A DNA stretch of 64,000 nt from Carboxylicivirga agarovorans (GTDB taxonomy: Bacteria; Bacteroidota; Bacteroidia; Bacteroidales; Marinilabiliaceae). Each line of letters begins with the position of its first letter. Positions within the stretch are counted from its first letter, which is position 1. The stretch is taken from NCBI RefSeq assembly GCF_050589845.1, contig NZ_JBNGPA010000026.1:1-64000 (forward strand), written 5' to 3'. Below the pieces are notes generated by a model. The model was not told the origin of the DNA. It searched no databases and worked only from the letters and a program-made list of their open reading frames with translations. This document shows, piece by piece, positions 1-7,776 of this stretch. A program made the translations under genes and the position numbers.

Positions 1-58
1 TAATTGCATTAGTCAAATATGTGTTTAACAATAATGCGTATAAAGAGTAGCTTTTTGT

Positions 59-123
59 AAGGAGGAGAGCTGATTTACATGATGCATAGATCTATACGTT
101 TATAAAACTTCTTTTCGAACACT
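59..123 (+). repeat. dispersed intergenic repeat, family C (half copy)
   Basis: This copy carries the right half of a hairpin element (GGAGGAGAGCTGATTTAC) followed by a tail that reads TTTATAAAACTTCTTTTCG. The same block occurs at 27832-27919 on this strand and at 39596-39682 on the other, where both hairpin arms are present. The left arm is missing here. No coding function is seen. Confidence 0.75.
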
Positions 124-480
124 AAAAGGCAAAGCGCAGCGTCGCCCCGGGTTTGCTATGCAATTAAAAACCGGTGCAACAGCACTTGTTATTCAACGCA
201 CTTCTGTTCCATGCAGCGGAAGGGCAAATGTCCGATTGCGTATCTATTTTATGTGACAGTTGAATTGATAAAAAGTTGATAAGTTGAAGGGTTTAGAAGT
301 TGAAAGATTAAACTGATAAACTGCCGAACTGATAAATCGTCGAACCGAGGAATGGATTGACAGCTTCGATATATTTAAACCTCCGGTGCTGCCGCGCGAA
401 GGGTAAACTATTAAACGATACTATTTAACCAAACTGCAACTAGCAGGCTGTAAGTCTGCCACATCATAGCGAAGTGATTA
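124..480. repeat. composite intergenic repeat, families A and B
   Basis: The stretch from 1 to 712 holds no convincing gene. Positions 124-480 are an inverted, rearranged relative of 22715-23110. Shared blocks include a GCCCCGGG box, AACCGGTGCAAC, CGCACTTCTGTTCCATGCA, a run of short GTTGATAAGTTGAA-like words, and GCAGGCTGTAAGTCTGCCAC. The two sites carry the blocks in the same cyclic order but starting at different points, as expected if the unit was once tandem. Confidence 0.75.
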
Positions 481-559
481 TAACGGCTGCGCCATTATTA
501 TTTTACCCTTAATGACTACCATCGACTACATTAATTAGGGGAATAAGAGCAAAAAAAAG

Positions 560-691
560 AGGCTGTCCAAATTTTATGTTTCATGCCAAGACAACAAAGT
601 ATATGATGTTATTTTTTCAACACCTTGCGTGCTCCGCGTTTTTCTTCGTTTGCGTTCTTTGCGAGCAATATCCTACATTTTGGACATCCCC
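560..691. mobile_element. MITE-like element with TGTCC termini
   Basis: The left end reads GAGGCTGTCCAAAT and the right end ATTTTGGACATCC, an imperfect terminal inverted repeat around about 130 bp. The interior contains GCGTTCTTTGCGAG-type words. A second element of the same design lies at 37194-37350. There is no transposase inside, so it would be non-autonomous. Classification as a MITE is inference from the ends alone. Confidence 0.45.
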
Positions 692-712
692 ATATTCACA
701 ATAAATTCTGTA

Positions 713-1933
713 TTATTCGGCCTGTCCGTCTTCGTTATAAGAGTTGTACAGGTAATCGTTAAAAGGAAAGCGTTGCGTGTGAATCTTTTTGACCTCGTCG
801 TAAATCATTTGTTTAAACTCCACAAAGTTCACCTTGTTTTTAGCCGAAATAAAAATACAGTCGGCTTGTTGTCCCATCCATGTTTCTTTCAGGTCGTCCA
901 GCGAATAGTTCTCACGTTTCTTTGGTGTTAAATCATCTTCATCCTTTGGTGTGTACTCATAGGCATCCACCTTATTAAATACAAGGATGTTTGGTTTAAC
1001 GGTCTTGTCTATCTCACTGAGTGTTTTATTCACTACTTCGATCTGCTGTTCAAAACCAGGGTGTGAAACATCAACCACATGCAGCAGAATATCAGCCTCG
1101 CGTACCTCGTCAAGGGTCGATTTGAATGATTCGACCAGGTGGTGGGGGAGTTTTCGTATAAATCCTACTGTATCAGCTAGTAAGAATGGAATGTTGTCTA
1201 CAACTACTTTGCGAACGGTAGTGTCTAAAGTTGCAAAGAGTTTATTCTCGGCAAAAACCTCCGATTTACTCAGTACATTCATCAATGTACTTTTGCCCAC
1301 ATTGGTATATCCCACCAGTGCTACTCTAACCAGCTTACCACGATTCTGTCGTTGCGTGGCCATTTGTCGGTCAATCTTTTTCAGGTCGGTTTTAAGCTTG
1401 GCGATCTTATCACGTATAATACGGCGGTCTGTTTCAATTTCTTTCTCACCCGGACCGCGCATACCGATACCACCACGCTGACGCTCTAGGTGCGTCCACA
1501 TGCGCGTTAGTCGCGGTAATAAATATTGATATTGAGCTAGCTCAACCTGGGTTTTGGCGTGGGCTGTTTGCGCCCGGCGGGCAAAAATATCAAGTATAAG
1601 GTTGGTACGGTCAAGCACCAGTACTTTTAGTTCGCGTTCAAGGTTACGAAGTTGAGATGGCGACAGCTCATCATCGAAAATGATGGTTTTAACTTCATGA
1701 ACTTTCATGAAATCGATTATTTCCTGGAGCTTACCACGACCAACAAAGGTTTTTGGATCGGGCATGGTCAGGTTCTGAGTAAAGCGTTCAAAAGGAATAG
1801 CTCCTGCCGTTTCAGCGAGGAAAGCTAACTCATCTAAATACTCATTCACTTGCTGCATTGATACTTCGGGTGTTTTAACCGCTACCAATACAACTTTTTC
1901 CAGGTCCTTTTGTGATGAAGGATTCTCAATCAT
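713..1933 (-). CDS. hflX: GTPase HflX
   Basis: The 406-residue protein has the full HflX layout. The N-terminal HflX domain covers about residues 10-200, including the GPGEKEIETDRR segment at about 160-171 and a basic helical linker. The GTPase domain shows G1 GYTNVGKS (208-215), G3 DTVG (254-257) and G4 NKVD (320-323). In the family, HflX binds the 50S subunit and rescues or splits stalled ribosomes under stress. It stands alone on the minus strand. A promoter matching TAnnTTTG lies just upstream at 1969-1976. The C-terminus has an acidic tail. The identification is secure; the stress role is known from homologues, not from this sequence. Confidence 0.95.
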   Translation of the reverse strand: MIENPSSQKDLEKVVLVAVKTPEVSMQQVNEYLDELAFLAETAGAIPFERFTQNLTMPDPKTFVGRGKLQEIIDFMKVHEVKTIIFDDELSPSQLRNLERELKVLVLDRTNLILDIFARRAQTAHAKTQVELAQYQYLLPRLTRMWTHLERQRGGIGMRGPGEKEIETDRRIIRDKIAKLKTDLKKIDRQMATQRQNRGKLVRVALVGYTNVGKSTLMNVLSKSEVFAENKLFATLDTTVRKVVVDNIPFLLADTVGFIRKLPHHLVESFKSTLDEVREADILLHVVDVSHPGFEQQIEVVNKTLSEIDKTVKPNILVFNKVDAYEYTPKDEDDLTPKKRENYSLDDLKETWMGQQADCIFISAKNKVNFVEFKQMIYDEVKKIHTQRFPFNDYLYNSYNEDGQAE

Positions 1934-1968
1934 TTACTACTTCTTTACGTCTTACTTAATTAGAACGA

Positions 1969-1997
1969 CAAATATAACTCAATTTCAGGGTAACAAA
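1969..1997 (-). promoter_or_regulatory. putative Bacteroidota promoter of hflX
   Basis: On the minus strand the sequence reads TTTG (1997-1994), 17 bases, then TATATTTG (1976-1969). This matches the Bacteroidota sigma-ABfr form TTTG/TAnnTTTG. It lies 36 bases before the hflX start and directly abuts the tonB terminator hairpin. Confidence 0.55.
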
Positions 1998-2022
1998 AAA
2001 CCCCGCTGAAGCGGGGTTTTTT
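1995..2022. terminator. bidirectional intrinsic terminator
   Basis: A perfect 6-bp stem CCCCGC (2001-2006) and GCGGGG (2011-2016) with a TGAA loop is flanked by six A on the left and six T on the right. It can therefore act on either strand. It lies 22 bases past the stop of tonB, which is the gene it most likely terminates. Confidence 0.9.
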
Positions 2023-2043
2023 ATATTGTTACTGTAGTAGTTA

Positions 2044-2727
2044 CTACTGCAATACAAAGTTGATAGGCACAGTATAAGATACTTTTACTGCTTTACCTCT
2101 TTGCTTTCCTGGTTTCCACGCTGGCATGGCATTTACCACACGAATCGCTTCTTTGTCCAGGTTAGGGTCAACACCACGGGCAATTTTCACATCAGTTACT
2201 TTACCTTTAGTGTTAACAACGAAAGACACATAAACACGACCCTGGATTCCGTTTTCCTGAGCAATTACAGGATACTTCACCGATTGTGCAATGTACTTAC
2301 GCAATGCCTCTTCACCTCCCGGGAATTCAGGCATGTCTTCTACAATAAAGAAGACCGGTGCATCGTCAGACTCTTCTTCTTCCATGGCCAGGTCTGAGAA
2401 ATCGATCTCAGTGTCTTCATCCATTTCAGTGTCTTCGATGTCTAATTCTTCGTCCAACTCCACGTCATCTTCTACGATGTTCAATACGTCAGCAACCTTT
2501 GGTGGTGGCGGTGGTGGTGGCGGTTTTACTTCTTCCTGCCTTGTAATAGGCATGATTTCTTCCTCGGCTTCAAGCTCTTCTACCATCTCAAACTGAGATG
2601 CATCCACATCGGTAGAGGTCCATTCGAAAGCAATCAATACAATTGCCAATGTAACCACCATTCCGATCTGCATAAAGACGCTCTTCTTGTTCTCAAGATC
2701 TGCCTTCGGCGACTTTTTTACTTCCAT
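2044..2727 (-). CDS. tonB: TonB-like energy transducer
   Basis: The 227-residue protein has a cytoplasmic basic start, one membrane helix at about residues 18-36, an eight-proline run at 69-76, a strongly acidic linker (about 84-123) and a C-terminal TonB domain (about 145-227) with the YPVIAQENGIQGRVYV region typical of Bacteroidota TonB. It couples ExbBD proton-motive energy to TonB-dependent outer-membrane receptors. No exbB or exbD lies beside it. The EFPGG motif just before the TonB domain is common in the phylum. The acidic linker, where many homologues are Lys/Pro-rich, is a mild oddity. A strong terminator follows at 1995-2022. Confidence 0.9.
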   Translation of the reverse strand: MEVKKSPKADLENKKSVFMQIGMVVTLAIVLIAFEWTSTDVDASQFEMVEELEAEEEIMPITRQEEVKPPPPPPPPKVADVLNIVEDDVELDEELDIEDTEMDEDTEIDFSDLAMEEEESDDAPVFFIVEDMPEFPGGEEALRKYIAQSVKYPVIAQENGIQGRVYVSFVVNTKGKVTDVKIARGVDPNLDKEAIRVVNAMPAWKPGKQRGKAVKVSYTVPINFVLQ

Positions 2728-2949
2728 AATAGATCAAAGTTTTGGTGCCTAAAGATAGCTATTATTACCAGTTATTCTCAATTCAAAAGAGGATTCTAAT
2801 TCCCTCACCCAAATTTTGAGTGCATAAAAATAGAATTTTAAAATCAAATTCCATTCAAATTTCCATAGTTTTTATGGGAAGTGTCAAGTTAGGCTGTTTT
2901 AAAATTAGTTAATTTGACAATAATCATCAATCCAAAACCAAATTAATTG

Positions 2950-2979
2950 TTGGACGCTACGAAAAAACAATTATATTTG
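2950..2979 (+). promoter_or_regulatory. putative promoter of tRNA-Ala
   Basis: TTG at 2950-2952 is followed, after 19 bases, by TATATTTG at 2972-2979, an exact match to the Bacteroidota -7 element TAnnTTTG. Transcription would begin about 40 bases before the tRNA at 3026. The rest of 2728-2949 is A+T-rich with nothing recognised. Confidence 0.6.
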
Positions 2980-3025
2980 CATCGCAAAAATGACAAAGGG
3001 TCATTTAAAAAAAGATTAACATGAT

Positions 3026-3099
3026 GGGGGATTAGCTCAGTTGGCTAGAGCGTTTGACTGGCAGTCAAAAGGTCAGCGGTTCGATTCCGCTATTCTCCA
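3026..3099 (+). tRNA. tRNA-Ala (anticodon GGC)
   Basis: A complete cloverleaf can be folded by hand. The acceptor GGGGGAT pairs with ATTCTCC, with a G3-U70 wobble that is the classical alanine identity element. The D arm is GCTC/GAGC, the anticodon arm TTTGA-CTGGCAG-TCAAA gives anticodon GGC, and the T arm is AGCGG-TTCGATT-CCGCT. The discriminator base is A. CCA is not encoded. It reads GCC and GCU codons. Confidence 0.95.
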
Positions 3100-3113
3100 C
3101 ATTGAAAATAAAG

Positions 3114-3147
3114 GCGTTCGGAGGCTTCCACTCTGGGCGCTTTTTTT
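3114..3147 (+). terminator. intrinsic terminator after tRNA-Ala
   Basis: A 10-bp stem (3114-3123 with 3131-3140, four G-U wobbles) and a 7-base loop is followed by seven T. It starts 15 bases after the tRNA. Confidence 0.75.
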
Positions 3148-3170
3148 GTTTGTAATAATTTCGCCGTGTT

Positions 3171-3677
3171 TTATTTGATGGTATCACTTAATGTTCCACT
3201 CATTGCAGCTGGAAATGCTACAAGTATTATTCTTTTTATTGCAAGTATATTGTCAAATCCCCAAGGGCATTTTTGAATTAGCGTCAGAATTAAAGCTACA
3301 ACGAGCAAAGAAATTAAGTAGGTACCAATGACACGTTTGATAAAATGCGTTACATACCCTTTTAAGGTTACTTTGTAAAAATTGAAATAGACAAAGATTG
3401 ATATTAATAATAATGAAAGGATTGATATAGCAAGGACATTCTGGTCCGGTAATAATTCACCAAGATTCCAAACTTCTTCTGTAAGAGAAACGGGTATAGC
3501 CAATAGGGCAGATCCAATAATAACCTGCATTATATCCCGGGGCTTAAATTCAAGCATCAGGGGTTTTAATGCATAGCTAATGATATCACCTGATTTGTCT
3601 GCAATTGGTACAACTCTATGCAGGTAACCACCGATTCTTTTTATGGTCGATTCCTTAATTTCTACTCTTTGCTCCAT
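3171..3677 (-). CDS. small integral membrane protein, DUF2391/TIGR02587-like
   Basis: The 168-residue protein has a soluble N-terminus of about 45 residues followed by about four hydrophobic segments (near 50-66, 79-98, 115-133 and 146-162). The ending FPAAMSGTLSDTIK resembles the C-terminal signature of the DUF2391 (TIGR02587) family of putative membrane proteins, whose function is unknown. It is monocistronic on the minus strand, downstream of the convergent tRNA. The family assignment is from memory of the C-terminal motif and is moderate. No catalytic residues can be recognised. Confidence 0.6.
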   Translation of the reverse strand: MEQRVEIKESTIKRIGGYLHRVVPIADKSGDIISYALKPLMLEFKPRDIMQVIIGSALLAIPVSLTEEVWNLGELLPDQNVLAISILSLLLISIFVYFNFYKVTLKGYVTHFIKRVIGTYLISLLVVALILTLIQKCPWGFDNILAIKRIILVAFPAAMSGTLSDTIK

Positions 3678-3879
3678 AATATTGTTTAAAAGGTTGCCAT
3701 TTCATTTATAATACAAAAAGGCATGTTATTCTTCAAGTAGCAAATCTGACCACTGAATTGTGGAAGATTATATATCTTTCCATAAGAATTCGACCCGATA
3801 CTATTTTCCCTCTTCTTGGATTTTATTAGCCCTGCCGCAAGAAAGGTATTAGATTTATTCTACTCTGTGGCAATGATGT

Positions 3880-5115
3880 TTAACTCCCCATCTGCGACAC
3901 CCATGTATAGCCTACTGTTCCAACAAGGAACACCATCCACAATATACCATTGTAACTTTCCATTCCAATTAGTGGCAGCGCAATTGTTAATGCCCATATG
4001 GCGCTAAGTAGCAGACTGTAATACAAATGTTTGGTAAATGATTTTGTTTCCCAGCGTGCAAAGGTAGATGAGAATGGCAGGGTAAGCAGCATGGAACCAA
4101 TGGCGCCGGTAACAGGATACCACTCGAACTGAAGGTGCAAGACAAACTGGATGAGTGCTGAGACCAGCAGAAATGCCATAATGTTGGATCCTATAATTTC
4201 TCCCTTGTCTAAGGCATGCTTCCCGTATTTATTAAAACGCATGAATATATTGAAGATGGGATTGATGGTCCATACCATAAATACAAAGCAAATATACACA
4301 CCCACTATAACTGAAAAGACAGGAGCCAGTTCGGAACTGGTAGTACTTATTTTTCGTGCGATGCGCATCAGAATAAAGATACCGATGATAAAACCCCAGC
4401 GTGCCCCTGACGATAAGCCATTGATCCAGTTGTAATATTTGTAAAAGGCATTAAACAAAGGGTTCTGTGCTTTAATGGCCATTACAAGACCTGACTTGGC
4501 ATAATCGCTGTTTGGGTCGAGCATAACCGCCGATTTAAAATGCTCTAAGGATTCTTTTACCTGACCAGTATCCAGTGAAGACCATCCTTTGGCAGCAAAG
4601 GCATATGCGCTTTCCGGATTATCGTTTAGGGCTTCATTGGCCACCATGTCGGCCTCCCTGTATTTGCCCAATCCGCGTAAAATAATTGATTTAACCTGTT
4701 TTGAAGAAGCATGTTCAGGGTTAATGCCCAGCGCTTTATCGATTGTTATCAGGCCCTTTTGGTGTTCGCCCTGATCATTGAGTATGGCAGCATACATGCA
4801 AAGATAATCTTCATCTTCAGGGTCAATACGCAGGGCTTCCCGGATGGCCTTACCTGCTTCATCGTAATTATCTGTATTTAAATAGCATTTTGATAAGACG
4901 TAATAAGCATAGGCCGAGTGAGGTATCAAACCAACTGCCTTTCGGGCTTCGTTGATTGCTTCATCTGTTTTACCTGTTTCAGCATGACACAGTGCCAGTA
5001 AGGAGTAATAAATACCATTATTCGGATCGTCTAATAGTTGCGCCCTTATCTCTTGTTCGGCCTGGGCATATTTATCCTGTTGTATTAGTAATTCAATTCG
5101 TGCAACCTGACTCAT
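3880..5115 (-). CDS. TPR protein with C-terminal membrane domain
   Basis: The 411-residue protein splits into two halves. Residues 1-210 are about six tetratricopeptide repeats with the usual A/Y/G spacing, for example AYYVLSKCYLNTDNYDEA. Residues 230-411 hold about five membrane helices, resembling Yip1-type membrane domains in general layout, though no diagnostic motif is seen. The TPR half should face the cytoplasm and bind a partner. The AAA+ ATPase gene immediately upstream ends 4 bases before this start, and its own N-terminus is also TPR-like, so the two products probably work together at the membrane. The actual role is unknown. Confidence 0.75.
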   Translation of the reverse strand: MSQVARIELLIQQDKYAQAEQEIRAQLLDDPNNGIYYSLLALCHAETGKTDEAINEARKAVGLIPHSAYAYYVLSKCYLNTDNYDEAGKAIREALRIDPEDEDYLCMYAAILNDQGEHQKGLITIDKALGINPEHASSKQVKSIILRGLGKYREADMVANEALNDNPESAYAFAAKGWSSLDTGQVKESLEHFKSAVMLDPNSDYAKSGLVMAIKAQNPLFNAFYKYYNWINGLSSGARWGFIIGIFILMRIARKISTTSSELAPVFSVIVGVYICFVFMVWTINPIFNIFMRFNKYGKHALDKGEIIGSNIMAFLLVSALIQFVLHLQFEWYPVTGAIGSMLLTLPFSSTFARWETKSFTKHLYYSLLLSAIWALTIALPLIGMESYNGILWMVFLVGTVGYTWVSQMGS

Positions 5116-5119
5116 TTGA

Positions 5120-6445
5120 CTATTTAATATTTAGGTAGTTTAAAATATCATCGTACTGTCCACTTTGATTGGAGTAGACCGCATAATTTTTCGCTGTTTC
5201 GAACCAGACCTTGCTTGATGGTTTGATACGCTTAATGTGCGAAAGAAAATCTTTTGTTTTGATGGGCGTTTCTTTGCCGGTTTCGATAATGGTCTTTAGC
5301 TTCTCCTCAATGGTAAGATCAACCAATGCTTTAATGTCAGCTCCTGTATAATCTTTGGCATTCTTCGCTATTTTCTGGATGTCAATATCCATAGCAGGCT
5401 TGTCTTTCAACTGAATATCAATAATCTCCTTTCTGGCTTCCACATCCGGCGGTGGTATGAAAATAATGCGGTCGAATCGTCCGGGGCGTTTAAAAGCAGA
5501 ATCGATATGCCAGGGAGCATTAGTCGCTCCAAGTATTAATATGCCATCGTTCTCAGCCTGTAATCCGTCCATCTCCTGTAAAAACTGGTTAATAACATTT
5601 TTACCTGCACTATTCTTCATATCGGTGCGGTTGGCCCCAAGTGCGTCTACCTCGTCAAAGAAAATCACACAGGGGGTATTCTTACGGGCATATTCAAAGA
5701 TATCATGCAATTGCCGTTCGCTCTGGCCAAGGTACATATCCAATACATCATTGATGCCAACCGATATAAAAGCAGAGTCAATTTCACCAGCTGTTGCACG
5801 GGCAATATGTGTTTTACCACATCCCGGAGGTCCGTACAGAAGTATTCCGCCACCGATCTTTTTGCCATATTGCTTAAATAAATCGGCGTGCTTAATAGGA
5901 TTAATAATCTTCATGGCGATGTCTTCCTTAACGGATTTCATACCACCGACATCCTTAAAAGACACATTGGGTTTTTCAAGGGGGATGATTGGTGCCGCGG
6001 GTTTATCCTCAACCATTAGCCTCACTTTATCCTCTTCTTCCCTTTCTTCATCTTCGGGCTGATTAAACAATTCATCCAGTTCATCATCTTCATAGTCCGG
6101 AGCAAGTTCTTTTAATACACGGTAAAGACGATTGGCGGCCGATACGTTTTCTTCTTTATTATATAGAAGAATCAACAACTTGTAGGCTTTGACATCCTTC
6201 GTTCCTCCCTCTATTATATGCTCCAGCATTAATATACCTTGCGATACTTTGTTGTTTTTATAGAGTATACCGGCATATTCCAATTGATAACTCTTGTCGT
6301 TATCATACAGTTTTTTACAAACTGATTCTGCTTCATCCCAATGATCGGCCTCTTTTAAGGCCTCAAAATACATTTGTAACAAAACCGGATTGTCCGGTGA
6401 TAAGTCCACCGCACTCTTCAACTGCTGTATCTTCTCGTTATTCAT
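5120..6445 (-). CDS. AAA+ ATPase with N-terminal TPR-like region
   Basis: The 441-residue protein begins with TPR-like helices (about 1-118), then an acidic linker (120-145) and one classical AAA domain. The domain has Walker A GPPGCGKT (205-212), Walker B IFFDE (261-265), sensor-1 Asn in GATN (309) and Arg fingers in FKRPGRFD (320, 323). The sequence resembles the Cdc48/FtsH/spastin clade, with no protease domain. It should be a hexameric remodelling ATPase. It is co-transcribed with the downstream TPR/membrane gene (4-base gap). No substrate can be named. The ATPase call is secure, the role is open. Confidence 0.88.
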   Translation of the reverse strand: MNNEKIQQLKSAVDLSPDNPVLLQMYFEALKEADHWDEAESVCKKLYDNDKSYQLEYAGILYKNNKVSQGILMLEHIIEGGTKDVKAYKLLILLYNKEENVSAANRLYRVLKELAPDYEDDELDELFNQPEDEEREEEDKVRLMVEDKPAAPIIPLEKPNVSFKDVGGMKSVKEDIAMKIINPIKHADLFKQYGKKIGGGILLYGPPGCGKTHIARATAGEIDSAFISVGINDVLDMYLGQSERQLHDIFEYARKNTPCVIFFDEVDALGANRTDMKNSAGKNVINQFLQEMDGLQAENDGILILGATNAPWHIDSAFKRPGRFDRIIFIPPPDVEARKEIIDIQLKDKPAMDIDIQKIAKNAKDYTGADIKALVDLTIEEKLKTIIETGKETPIKTKDFLSHIKRIKPSSKVWFETAKNYAVYSNQSGQYDDILNYLNIK

Positions 6446-6838
6446 ATGTCATGCAATACTATAAATTTCTTTTTTTAAAGCCTGAATAGCGTTCTCAAGC
6501 CATATTCTTCAGCAAAGCCTCATACAAACTTCACAGCTCATCCGACGAATGTGTCAGTTGGTCTGGTTTTACAGGACTTTACTATATGTTGTTGTCGTCA
6601 CAGGCCACGGTATGCATTCGACGAAATTGTAAAGCTTAGCCGGCCGGGGAGGCAGGTCGGCTGGTTTTCGTTGAACAGATACTAAATTAAGTGTTTTATC
6701 TAAACAACAATTATTACATTGATAAATAAAGTAAAAACACTGATGAATGAGGGTGTTGCAAGAGTTAATGAGTTTAGTAGTTGAAGAGTTGAATTGTTTA
6801 ACCGTCTAACCGTCGAATTGCATGTTGACAATGGACTT
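6446..6838. other. 393-bp intergenic region, no gene seen
   Basis: No ORF with protein-like composition is seen. Positions about 6765-6820 carry the short GTTGAAGAGTTGAATTG/CCGTCTAACCGTCGAATTG words that belong to repeat family B. The rest would hold the promoter of the AAA+/TPR operon, but no clear TAnnTTTG match was found. Confidence 0.5.
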
Positions 6839-7564
6839 TTATTTACCAAAGAGTCTTGCCAAAAACCCTTTCTTCCTTTTTCTGATGACCCAGATTAATT
6901 CCGTCGTATGTCGCTTAACTAAACTGTTTGGTCCCAATTTTCCCCAGGCGAACCCGTCTTTGTTTTCTGATCTTCTCAGGTCCGCAATCAACCAGTCATC
7001 TCCCTCGAATTCGTTCAGGAAATCAGCAAACTGATTGTTATTCGTTATGAAATCGACCTTTTCATGGATATTACTCCCATTTTGCCATACGTCAAAGACA
7101 ACATTATCATGAATTTCGTTTAAATAATTTTCAGATGGCGATTCATAAAAGTCAATCAGGCTTTTTAGAAATTCATTTAAATTGTCTGAATATTTTATGA
7201 ACACAGCAGGGTCATGGCAAGCATAGTAAACATGTCCCAATGATCCGTCATTTAATATGTCAAGAATCCAGAAATTGCCAAAGCCATCATGCCCAAGCGA
7301 TATTGAATGAGGAGATAGTTCAGTAAATCCAAATTGCCCAATTGAAGAGAAGTCTATGTTTCCCAGTCCATAACCGTCCCATCCCCGTGTTTCCTTTAGT
7401 ATCTCTATTAGTTCATCGTCTATTGTTTCACTTGGGAAGCCGGTTTGTAGTTTGCTGATTTCTGTATCACTTAAACCATCCTGAAATTCAAGTGAATAGT
7501 CTTCACCATCTTCGTCTGTAAAGATGGAATTCTTTAGTGTCTCCAGGATCTCAATATTACTCAT
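6839..7564 (-). CDS. SMI1/KNR4 (SUKH) family protein
   Basis: The 241-residue protein shows the SUKH hallmarks: an early L-x-E/D-x(n)-P helix pair (about 35-60), TRGWDGYGLGNIDF (59-72) and SLGHDGFGNFWILDI (about 88-102), followed by a helix-rich C-terminus with a basic tail RKRKKGFLARLFGK. SUKH proteins are often immunity proteins to polymorphic toxins, but housekeeping members exist. No toxin gene or Rhs/T6SS/T9SS toxin neighbour is visible, so an immunity role is not supported here. It is monocistronic. Confidence 0.75.
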   Translation of the reverse strand: MSNIEILETLKNSIFTDEDGEDYSLEFQDGLSDTEISKLQTGFPSETIDDELIEILKETRGWDGYGLGNIDFSSIGQFGFTELSPHSISLGHDGFGNFWILDILNDGSLGHVYYACHDPAVFIKYSDNLNEFLKSLIDFYESPSENYLNEIHDNVVFDVWQNGSNIHEKVDFITNNNQFADFLNEFEGDDWLIADLRRSENKDGFAWGKLGPNSLVKRHTTELIWVIRKRKKGFLARLFGK

Positions 7565-7630
7565 GATTTGTTATTTATTTAGCCTGAGGCTTATGGGTCT
7601 CGTATTAACGATTGTAGCATGCCAGCTTAT

Positions 7631-7667
7631 TAACCTGAGGACCAAATGTTATGTCGACCTCAGGTTA
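7631..7667. terminator. inverted repeat in the 7565-7776 gap
   Basis: A perfect 10-bp inverted repeat, TAACCTGAGG (7631-7640) and CCTCAGGTTA (7658-7667), has a 17-base loop. It lies about 110 bases past the stop of the beta-helix gene and 67 bases upstream of the SUKH start. It could be a terminator (weak T tract on the minus strand) or an operator. Confidence 0.4.
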
Positions 7668-7776
7668 TTTGCCGACTGTGTTGTTACGGGCTTTTATTTT
7701 TCTATCATAATCAATGGATATTTCATCATTGCATTTGCATCAACCAGGTGCATCTCACTTTTAATATCAGGATTTA

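Noticed and set aside
987..1481. 164-codon plus-strand ORF
   Set aside because: It lies fully opposite hflX, has a Ser/Arg-rich shadow composition and no homology pattern.
2291..2596. Gly/Ser-rich 101-codon plus-strand ORF
   Set aside because: It is the antisense of the Pro run and acidic linker of tonB; GGGGGGGG is the complement of CCN codons.
5457..6062. 201-codon plus-strand ORF
   Set aside because: It is antisense to the AAA+ ATPase, whose motifs are intact.
6839..7564. immunity gene of a toxin system
   Set aside because: SUKH proteins can be immunity factors, but no toxin-like gene lies on either side.
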